From assembly GCA_022702195.1 (NCBI GenBank), contig JAKONB010000346.1:1-6598 (forward strand): a stretch of DNA of 6,598 nucleotides, given 5' to 3'. Source of the stretch: Beijerinckiaceae bacterium. Its GTDB lineage: Bacteria > Pseudomonadota > Alphaproteobacteria > Rhizobiales > Beijerinckiaceae. Under the pieces are notes generated by a model. It had not been told where the DNA came from. It ran no database searches and saw only the letters and a program-made list of their open reading frames with translations. This document shows positions 1-5,401 of this stretch, in pieces; position 1 is the first letter of the stretch; each line of letters opens with the position of its first letter. Made by a program: the position numbers and the translations under genes.

Positions 1-782
1 GCGACATGGACGTCTCGGTCCTCGACGAGAAGCCCGCCGGGCGCCAGCCCATCGTCACCCGCCTCGTCTCCACCGAGCGGCTCGACGAGGTGGTGGCGGC
101 CCTCGGCCGGGCGCTCGCCGCCGGGGACCGGGTCTACTGGATCTGCCCCCTGGTGGCCGAATCCGAGTTCGTCGACCTCGCCGCCGCCGAGGAGCGCTTC
201 GACGATCTGCGCCACAGCTTCGGCGACGCGGTCGGCCTGATCCACGGCAAGATGCCGGGACCCGACAAGGACGCCGCCATGGCGCGCTTCTCCGCCGGGA
301 TTACCAAGATCCTGGTCTCCACCACCGTGGTGGAGGTGGGCGTCGACGTGCCGGAGGCGACCATCATGGTCATCGAGCATGCCGAGCGGTTCGGGCTGGC
401 CCAGCTCCACCAGCTGCGCGGCCGGGTCGGGCGCGGCGCCAAGGCCTCCACCTGCCTGCTGCTCTATCGCGGCCCCCTGGGTCAGGTCTCGCGGGCGCGC
501 CTCGAGACGATGCGCGAGACCGAGGACGGCTTCCGCATCGCCGAGGAGGATCTGCGCCTGCGCGGCGAGGGCGAGGTGCTGGGCACACGGCAATCGGGTC
601 TGGCCGCCTTCCGCCTCGCCAGCCTGGAGACCGATGCGGAGCTGCTCCAGGTGGCCCGCGACGACGCGCAGCTCGTGGTGCAGCGCGATCCCGGCCTGCG
701 GAGCGAGCGCGGCCAGGCGCTCCGGGTGCTGCTCTACCTGTTCGAACGCGACGCCGCGATCCGGCTGCTCGGCGCCGGATAG
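1..782 (+). CDS. recG: ATP-dependent DNA helicase RecG, C-terminal part (5' end outside window)
   Basis: RecG is a cytosolic superfamily 2 helicase that regresses stalled replication forks and branch-migrates Holliday junctions. The first full codon is at 3 (Asp of a GDMDVS-like motif) and the frame is open to the left edge, so about 259 residues are visible. E. coli RecG has 693, so this is roughly the last third. Visible in order: VYWICPLV and IHGKM of the second helicase lobe; motif V (STTVVEVGVDVPEA); motif VI (QLRGRVGRG); then DLRLRGEGEVLGTRQSG, matching the RecG TRG translocation motif, which separates it from Mfd, PriA and other helicases. The N-terminal wedge domain and Walker motifs lie upstream. 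The stop is TAG at 780-782, and a palindromic repeat begins 1 bp later. No frameshift is seen. The internal ATG at 6 is not the real start. Identity is near certain. Confidence 0.97.
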   Translation, partial: DMDVSVLDEKPAGRQPIVTRLVSTERLDEVVAALGRALAAGDRVYWICPLVAESEFVDLAAAEERFDDLRHSFGDAVGLIHGKMPGPDKDAAMARFSAGITKILVSTTVVEVGVDVPEATIMVIEHAERFGLAQLHQLRGRVGRGAKASTCLLLYRGPLGQVSRARLETMRETEDGFRIAEEDLRLRGEGEVLGTRQSGLAAFRLASLETDAELLQVARDDAQLVVQRDPGLRSERGQALRVLLYLFERDAAIRLLGAG

Positions 783-783
783 A

Positions 784-829
784 GCCTCGTCCCGAAAGGT
801 GGTTTCCGGCTTTCGGCGAAAGACGATGC
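784..829. repeat. 46-bp palindromic intergenic repeat, copy 1
   Basis: Outer arms GCCTCGTC (784-791) and GACGATGC (822-829) pair at 7 of 8 positions. Inner arms CCGAAAG (792-798) and CTTTCGG (810-816) pair perfectly, leaving an 11-nt loop and a 5-nt one-sided bulge (817-821). The hairpin starts 1 bp after the recG stop, so it would sit at the 3' end of that mRNA and could protect it or end transcription, though no T-run follows. From memory, such palindromes with CCGAAAG/CTTTCGG arms resemble dispersed REP-like elements of Rhizobiales; this was not checked. Confidence 0.75.
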
Positions 830-846
830 TCCAACAGGACCTTCGA

Positions 847-892
847 GCCTCGTCCCGAACGGTGGTTGCCGGCTTTCGGAAAGAGACGATGC
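847..892. repeat. 46-bp palindromic intergenic repeat, copy 2
   Basis: Same orientation as copy 1, offset by 63 bp, and identical at 41 of 46 positions. The differences fall at repeat positions 14, 22, 34, 35 and 37. Outer arms (847-854 and 885-892) are identical to those of copy 1; the inner arm CCGAACG (855-861) has one mismatch against CTTTCGG (873-879). A 17-bp unrelated spacer (830-846) separates the copies. Divergence concentrated in the loop and bulge, with the outer arms conserved, suggests that the fold matters or that the two copies arrived separately. Confidence 0.75.
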
Positions 893-909
893 GCAGACGA
901 GAACCCGGC

Positions 910-943
910 GCGGCGTCCGGGATCCTGTTTCCCAGGACGCCGC
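910..943. terminator. Strong bulged hairpin, possible factor-independent stop for recG
   Basis: GCGGCGTCC (910-918) pairs with GGACGCCGC (935-943), and GGGA (919-922) pairs with TCCC (930-933). This gives a 13-bp GC-rich stem with one bulged A (934) and a 7-nt loop (923-929). No T-tract follows on the + strand (CCTGGCC comes next), so it is not a classic intrinsic terminator. It is the strongest simple hairpin I found between recG and the next gene. The rest of the gap (944-1020) shows no convincing -35/-10 pair; TTGTCG at 984-989 lacks a good partner. Confidence 0.45.
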
Positions 944-1020
944 CCTGGCCACCGCAGGCGATTTGGTGAGCCGTCTCATGAACTTGTCGTCAATCTCGCC
1001 CCGTGTAGCCCTGTCGGCGT

Positions 1021-1025
1021 GGGGA
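1021..1025 (+). promoter_or_regulatory. Ribosome binding site of the GGDEF-EAL gene
   Basis: GGGGA ends 4 nt before the ATG at 1030, a tight but acceptable Shine-Dalgarno position. It favours the ATG at 1030 over the in-frame ATG at 1039, for which the same motif would be 13 nt away. Confidence 0.5.
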
Positions 1026-1029
1026 CGAG

Positions 1030-3510
1030 ATGACGGCGATGTGGAGCGAGATCCGGAGCGACGCGGCCGCGTTGATCGAGCGCTGGCAGGCGGCCCGGCA
1101 GGTGGGGGAGGACATCCCCTCCTACGCCGCGATGGTGCTCGGCAATCTCGGCCGGCATGCCGATGACGCGATCCTGATCACCACCCGGGCCGGGCGCCCC
1201 CAGGACATCCTCTGGGCCGGGACCCGGTTCATGGCCTGGCTTCGCCGCGACGGCGTCACCCCGGAGGCGGGCCGGCTCGCCGTGGCGGAGCTGACGGAGG
1301 ACGTGCAGGAGCCGATGCGCGAGGTCGTCGCGCGCGCCCTCGCCCTGCAGGGGCCGGCCCGCAGCCGTTGCGACCGCGTCTTCGACGGGATCGTCACCAC
1401 CACCGAGTTCCTCGGGCTGCCCCTCGCCCATGCGGGCGACGATCCGCTCGTGCTCCTCGGCCTCGCCGGCGCCCCGGCCCGCTACGACCTCGTCAAGGCG
1501 ATGTTCGGCGCCACCGACCAGGGGATGCTCGCCCTGAGCACCCTCCGGACCTCCGACGGAGAGGTGACGGACTTCAAGATCGTCGCGGCCAACGAGGGCG
1601 CGGCCCGGCTGCTCGGATGCGCGATGTCGGGCCTGCAATGGCAGCGCCTGAGCGCCGTGGCCCCGGGCTTCGTGGAGGCCCAGGCGCTGGGGCGCCTGCT
1701 CGGCGTCATCGCGGCCGAGGGCCGCGACGTCTTCGAACTGAGCGTGCCGACGGCGGACGGGCGCGACCTGTATCTCAAGATCGAGGCGGGCTGCATCGGC
1801 GACCTGCTCGCCCTGACCTTCGTCGATGTCGGCGACCTCAAGGTCCGGGAAGCTTCGGCGCGCCTCCTGTTCGAGAACAATCCGCTGCCCATGTGGCTGG
1901 TCGATCAGGGCAGCCTCGCCTTCGTGGCCGTCAACGACGCCGCCCTGGTCCATTACGGCCACGACCGGGACACCTTCCTGCGGATGACGCTCGCCAACCT
2001 CGAGGTCGATTCCCCGCAGGGCGCCGTGGGCGTCTTCGGACCCGCCGCCCCGCGCGTCCACCGTCGGGCGGATGGCAGCCGGATCGAGGTCAACCTCTTC
2101 GAGCGCGTCCTCGATTTCCACGGCCGCTCCGCCGTGCTGACGGCGATCATCGACGTGACCGAGCAGCGGCGGGCCGAGGCGCGCATCGCCCACATGGCCC
2201 ATCACGACGCGCTCACGGGCCTGCCCAACCGCGTCCTGTTCCGCGCGCGGCTCGGCGAGGCGATCGCGCGGCTGCGCGAGACCGGACGGGGCGCGGCCCT
2301 GCTCTGCCTCGATCTCGATCACTTCAAGAGCGTCAACGACACCCTGGGGCATTCCGCCGGCGACGACCTGCTGCGCCACGTATCCGCGCGCCTCCTCGGA
2401 TGCGTGGCGGGCCGCGACGGTGTCGGGGGCGACGTCGTCGCCCGCATGGGCGGCGACGAGTTCGCGATCCTGCTGACCGGCGACCCGGAGCCCGAGCCGA
2501 TCCGGCGCCTGTCCGAGCGCATCGTCGAGGCCCTGGGCCAGGCCTTCACCCTCGCCGGCCAGCAGGTGCGCGTCGGGACGAGCATCGGCATCGCGGTGCT
2601 GCCGCGGGACGGAACCGATCCCGATCACCTCCTGCGCAACGCCGATCTCGCCCTGTACCGCGCCAAGGCCGCCGGCCGGAACACCCATTGCTGGTTCGAG
2701 ACGGCGATGGAGGCCGGAATCCAGACCCGTCAGGCCCTCGAGCGCGACCTGCGGGCGGCCTTGGCCGCCGGAGACCTGGAGGTTCATTACCAGCCGGTCC
2801 AGGCGGCGGAATCCGGGCGGCTCACCGGCTTCGAGGCCCTGCTGCGCTGGCACCATCCGCAACGCGGCTTCGTCGCGCCGGCCGAGTTCCTGCCGCTCGC
2901 CGAGGAGACCGGACTCATCGGACCGGTCGGCGCCTGGGTCCTGCGCCAGGCCTGCACGGAGGCGGCAGCCTGGCCCGCCGGGATCCGGGTGGCGGTGACC
3001 CTCTCGCCGGTCCAGTTCCGGGATGGCGGCCTCGCGGCGACGGTGGGCGAGGTTCTGGCCGCCACCGGCCTCGCCCCCGGGCGCCTCGAACTCGAGATCC
3101 CCGCATCCGTCCTGCCCGCCGGGAGCGAGGCCACGCTCGCCACCCTGCATCGGCTGCGGGCGCTCGGCACCCGCATCGCCCTGGACGATTTCGGCACCGG
3201 CTGCTCGTCCTTGGGCGATCTGCGCACGTTTCCCGTCGACCGGATCAAGATCGCCCCCTCGTTCGTGAGCGAGATGGGGACCCACCCGCCATCGGCGGCC
3301 ATCGTCCGGGCGATCATCGGCCTCGGCACCAGCCTCGGGATCGCCGTCACCGCCGAGGGGATCGAGACCCGGACGCAGGCGGCGCGCCTGTGCGCCGCCG
3401 GATGCGGCGAGGTCCAGGGCCTCCTGTACGGCCAGCCGATGCGGGCGGCCCAGGCGCGGCAGCGGATCCTCGGCGTCGATCCCGATTCCCTCCGGCGTCT
3501 CAGCGCCTGA
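1030..3510 (+). CDS. PAS-GGDEF-EAL cyclic di-GMP signalling protein with degenerate EAL domain
   Basis: An 826-residue cytosolic protein (no membrane segment or signal peptide) of the family that makes or breaks c-di-GMP, which controls motility and biofilm. Residues 1-150 hold a weak PAS-like sensor. PAS-like segments follow at about 158-275 and 276-385; the last opens with FENNPLPMW and ends in a PAC-like IIDVTEQRRAEARI, the usual lead into GGDEF. GGDEF spans about 386-556: metal ligands D428 and D476 (GGDEF 474-478) and base contacts N436 and D445 (PleD alignment) are present, so the cyclase looks active. The I-site (RxxD) has V465 in place of Arg, next to a Gly-rich insertion. EAL spans about 570-818. 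By spacing against RocR, E602, E689, D719, D720, K740, E776 and Q796 are kept, but the metal-ligand Asn is T657, the loop-6 Glu is A692 and the KID Asp is A742. Net cyclase or c-di-GMP effector is the inference. The sensed ligand is unknown. Confidence 0.93.
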   Translation: MTAMWSEIRSDAAALIERWQAARQVGEDIPSYAAMVLGNLGRHADDAILITTRAGRPQDILWAGTRFMAWLRRDGVTPEAGRLAVAELTEDVQEPMREVVARALALQGPARSRCDRVFDGIVTTTEFLGLPLAHAGDDPLVLLGLAGAPARYDLVKAMFGATDQGMLALSTLRTSDGEVTDFKIVAANEGAARLLGCAMSGLQWQRLSAVAPGFVEAQALGRLLGVIAAEGRDVFELSVPTADGRDLYLKIEAGCIGDLLALTFVDVGDLKVREASARLLFENNPLPMWLVDQGSLAFVAVNDAALVHYGHDRDTFLRMTLANLEVDSPQGAVGVFGPAAPRVHRRADGSRIEVNLFERVLDFHGRSAVLTAIIDVTEQRRAEARIAHMAHHDALTGLPNRVLFRARLGEAIARLRETGRGAALLCLDLDHFKSVNDTLGHSAGDDLLRHVSARLLGCVAGRDGVGGDVVARMGGDEFAILLTGDPEPEPIRRLSERIVEALGQAFTLAGQQVRVGTSIGIAVLPRDGTDPDHLLRNADLALYRAKAAGRNTHCWFETAMEAGIQTRQALERDLRAALAAGDLEVHYQPVQAAESGRLTGFEALLRWHHPQRGFVAPAEFLPLAEETGLIGPVGAWVLRQACTEAAAWPAGIRVAVTLSPVQFRDGGLAATVGEVLAATGLAPGRLELEIPASVLPAGSEATLATLHRLRALGTRIALDDFGTGCSSLGDLRTFPVDRIKIAPSFVSEMGTHPPSAAIVRAIIGLGTSLGIAVTAEGIETRTQAARLCAAGCGEVQGLLYGQPMRAAQARQRILGVDPDSLRRLSA

Positions 3511-3549
3511 TCGGGGCTCCGCCCGATCGCCGCGCAGGCCCGATCAGGC
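3505..3549. terminator. Nested inverted repeat spanning both convergent stop codons
   Basis: GCCTGATCGGG (3505-3515) and CCCGATCAGGC (3539-3549) are perfect 11-bp inverted copies. Each contains a stop codon: TGA at 3508-3510 on + and TGA at 3546-3544 on -. A third, shorter arm CCCGATC (3522-3528) can pair instead with GATCGGG (3509-3515) across a 6-nt loop. Two mutually exclusive hairpins are therefore possible in the + transcript. The position between convergent genes suits a bidirectional terminator, but no T-run follows on either strand. Confidence 0.55.
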
Positions 3550-4371
3550 ATCCACGGCGGTGGGGGGCTTCACGGGCGTGCCCTGGGGGGCGTCCTGGAG
3601 ACCGTCATGCGTCGCCCGCAGGGTCGCGGCCATCGCGTGGACCTTGCCCTGGGGATCGTCGGGCTGGATCACGCCCGCCGACATGACGAGCTTGGCCGCG
3701 TCGTCGACGCTCATGCTCACCTCCACGATGTCGGCGCGCGGCAGGTAGAAGAAGAAGCCCGTGGTGGGGTTGGGGGCGCAGGGCAGGAACACGCCCACAT
3801 GGTCGCCGCCCGGCGCCAGGGCGTTCTGCACGTCCGGCGCGGCGGGGGCCGACAGGAACACCACCGACCACGTCCCCTTCACGGGGAATTCCACCAGGCC
3901 CACGGTGCGGAACGAGGTGCCGTTGGCCGAGAACAGGGTCTCGAAGATCTGGCGCAGCCCCTTGTAGAGGCCCGAGATGACGGGCGTGCGGGCGAGCAGC
4001 ACCTCGCCGAACTCGATGACGCTGCGGCCCACCAGGTTGGCGGTGAGGAAGCCCAGCAGGGTCACCGCCAGAAAGGCGATGACGAGCCCGAGACCGGGGA
4101 TCGAGAACGGCAGGTAATGGTCCGGCAGGTAGCTCTGCGGCACCAGGGGCTTCACCCAGCCGTCGATGAGGCTGATGAACCACCAGGTGATGTAGATGGT
4201 GATGGCCAGCGGCCCCGACACGATGATGCCGGTGAGGAAGTAGGTGCGCAGGCGGCCCCGCACGCTCACCCGGGTGCGGGTGCCCGTGGGGTCCGGCGGG
4301 TCCGGGATCGGGGGAAGGGTTGGCGCCACGGATGCACTTTCGTCCGCCGGGGAGCGGCGCGCGGGGATCAT
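3544..4371 (-). CDS. DUF502 family membrane protein
   Basis: A 275-residue inner-membrane protein of the DUF502 (COG2928) family, whose plant members include the COV1-like proteins. The bacterial role is not established. From the chosen start: a polar Pro/Ser-rich N-terminus (1-40); TM1 about 46-69 (FLTGIIVSGPLAITIYI region); a short loop with PDHYLPFSIPG; TM2 about 93-115; then the family signatures RTPVISGLYKGLRQ (128-141), VEFP (160-163), PNPTTGFFFYLPR (200-212) and MSVDDAAKLVMSAGV (220-234). The tail is Pro-rich. The ATG at 4371 is chosen because the frame further upstream overlaps the AEC coding region and has no family-like sequence. A purine-rich GGGAGGGG lies 14 nt upstream of this ATG, which is distant, so the start could be internal. 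The gene converges on the GGDEF-EAL gene with a 33-bp gap. I recall DUF502 genes lying near recG in many Rhizobiales. Family call is secure; function unknown. Confidence 0.92.
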   Translation of the reverse strand: MIPARRSPADESASVAPTLPPIPDPPDPTGTRTRVSVRGRLRTYFLTGIIVSGPLAITIYITWWFISLIDGWVKPLVPQSYLPDHYLPFSIPGLGLVIAFLAVTLLGFLTANLVGRSVIEFGEVLLARTPVISGLYKGLRQIFETLFSANGTSFRTVGLVEFPVKGTWSVVFLSAPAAPDVQNALAPGGDHVGVFLPCAPNPTTGFFFYLPRADIVEVSMSVDDAAKLVMSAGVIQPDDPQGKVHAMAATLRATHDGLQDAPQGTPVKPPTAVDA

Positions 4372-4397
4372 CGGCCGAGGGACGGCCCCTCCCAGAG

Positions 4398-4425
4398 AGG
4401 TAACGGCTGCGCTGCGAACCCTCAA
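4398..4425 (-). promoter_or_regulatory. Weak candidate promoter for the DUF502 gene
   Basis: On the - strand, TTGAGG (4425-4420) and TTACCT (4403-4398) lie 16 nt apart, resembling sigma-70 -35 and -10 boxes with a poor -10. A start near 4391 would give a leader of about 20 nt before the ATG at 4371. It lies after the hairpin that follows the AEC gene, consistent with DUF502 having its own transcription. The match is weak and may be chance. Confidence 0.2.
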
Positions 4426-4437
4426 GGGCTCGCCGGT

Positions 4438-4466
4438 ATGGGGCGGCGGGGGCGTTGCCGCCCCAT
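4438..4466 (-). terminator. Perfect 10-bp hairpin after the AEC transporter gene
   Basis: ATGGGGCGGC (4438-4447) and GCCGCCCCAT (4457-4466) pair perfectly with a 9-nt loop. The stem begins 5 nt after the transporter's TGA (4474-4472) in the direction of transcription. It is GC-rich and well placed for a terminator or mRNA 3'-end protector, but the - strand continues ACCGG rather than a T-run. Confidence 0.55.
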
Positions 4467-4471
4467 CGGGA

Positions 4472-5401
4472 TCAGGCCCGGCCCAGCAGGGTGAGCCACG
4501 CGATGGTGGTGAAGGGGGCCAGCAGGGTCGAGACCAGCAGCGAGGCCGCCACCAGCCCGGTCTCGGCCTTGTAGCGCACGGCGAGCAGGTAGGCGTTGAT
4601 CCCCACCGGCATGGCGGCGAACAAGGTCGCGACCCCCGCATAGGCCGGCGGCATGGTGAAGACCCGGGTCGCCAGCAGCCAGACCACGAGGGGATGGATC
4701 ACCAGCTTCAGGACCGCGATCACCAGGGCGCCCGGCAGGTCGAACAGCAGGCGGTAGCGCTTGAGGCCGGCGCCGAGCGCGATGAGCGCGCAGGTGGAGG
4801 CGGTGCCGCCGAAGGCGTCGATCAGCGACTTGGCGATGCCCCCCGGCACGATGCCGCCGGCCTTCATCAGCATGCCGACGAAGAGCGCCCCGAAGATCGG
4901 GTTCTTGGCGAGCGTGAGCCCGAGGCCGCGCAGGCGCTGGGCCAGGGTGCGGTCGCCCTCGGCCTCGATCAGGAAGGTGGCGCAGCCCATCATCAGCGGC
5001 AGGTGGACGGCGAGCAGCAGGAAGAGCGGAAAGGCCCCCGCCTCGCCATAGGCCTGCAGGATGGTCGGCACGCCGACGAAGATGGTGTTGGACTGGCTCG
5101 CGGCGAAGCCGTGCAGGATCGCGCCCGGCCGGCCGATCCCCGCCCGCCGCGCGGCGATCCACGAGCCGGCGATCCACGACACCCCGGCCCCGCCGAAATA
5201 GGCGATCCAGTACGACCAGGTGATCTCCCCCGTCAGGCCCGGCCGGGTCAGCGTCCCGATGATCAGGGCCGGCACCGCGATGGCGAACACGTATTCGGAC
5301 AGGCCGTCGCTGACCCGGTCGGACAGCAGGCCGGCGATGGCGGCGCCCCAGCCGACCAGGATGATCCCGAAGATCGGCGCGATGATCGTGACGGCGTTCA
5401 C
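4472..5401 (-). CDS. AEC family (auxin efflux carrier-like) transporter
   Basis: A 309-residue, very hydrophobic inner-membrane permease. The AEC family, related to the BART superfamily, moves small organic anions or amphipathic molecules; the substrate here cannot be read from sequence. Roughly ten membrane segments are visible in two halves separated by a polar stretch near 146-160 (EAEGDRTLAQRLRG). Family hallmarks: SQSNTIFVGVPTI (102-114), with the Asn, Gly and Pro of the unwound helix; KNPIFGALFVG (166-176); and MPVGINAYLLA (264-274) near the C-terminus. The length is typical. The start is GTG at 5401-5399, giving VNAVTIIAPIFGIILVG as the expected first helix; the frame further upstream overlaps the transglycosylase gene and is not transporter-like. 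The GTG lies inside the overlap GTGA with the preceding gene's stop, so translation is probably coupled. No Shine-Dalgarno motif is obvious, which fits coupling. Family confidence is high. Confidence 0.93.
   Translation of the reverse strand: MNAVTIIAPIFGIILVGWGAAIAGLLSDRVSDGLSEYVFAIAVPALIIGTLTRPGLTGEITWSYWIAYFGGAGVSWIAGSWIAARRAGIGRPGAILHGFAASQSNTIFVGVPTILQAYGEAGAFPLFLLLAVHLPLMMGCATFLIEAEGDRTLAQRLRGLGLTLAKNPIFGALFVGMLMKAGGIVPGGIAKSLIDAFGGTASTCALIALGAGLKRYRLLFDLPGALVIAVLKLVIHPLVVWLLATRVFTMPPAYAGVATLFAAMPVGINAYLLAVRYKAETGLVAASLLVSTLLAPFTTIAWLTLLGRA
5398..5401 (-). promoter_or_regulatory. GTGA stop/start overlap coupling two genes
   Basis: On the - strand GTGA contains the transporter's GTG start (5401-5399) and the transglycosylase's TGA stop (5400-5398). 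A 4-bp overlap of this kind normally means one mRNA and terminating ribosomes restarting in place. Confidence 0.75.

Noticed and set aside
784..892. Possible two-repeat CRISPR
   Set aside because: The spacer is only 17 bp, the repeats are long palindromes with internal divergence, only two copies exist and no cas gene is nearby.
984..1012. TTGTCG as a -35 box for the GGDEF-EAL gene
   Set aside because: No acceptable -10 box lies 16-18 nt downstream (AGCCCT or TAGCCC at best).
963..1166. Small 67-codon + frame before and overlapping the GGDEF-EAL start
   Set aside because: It overlaps the real gene out of phase, has no clear ribosome binding site and encodes nothing recognisable.
976..3285. 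A 769-codon open frame on the - strand opposite the GGDEF-EAL gene
   Set aside because: Its product is a low-complexity mix rich in Gly, Arg, Ala and Asp with no recognisable domain. Long antisense frames without stops are expected opposite GC-rich genes.
1368..3686. A 772-codon + frame overlapping the GGDEF-EAL gene out of phase
   Set aside because: The product is Arg/Pro/Gly-rich with no motif, and the in-phase frame carries several intact domain signatures.
4372..4641. Extended N-terminus for DUF502, starting inside the AEC gene
   Set aside because: It would overlap the AEC coding region and add sequence with no DUF502 similarity; the ATG at 4371 gives a normal-length protein.
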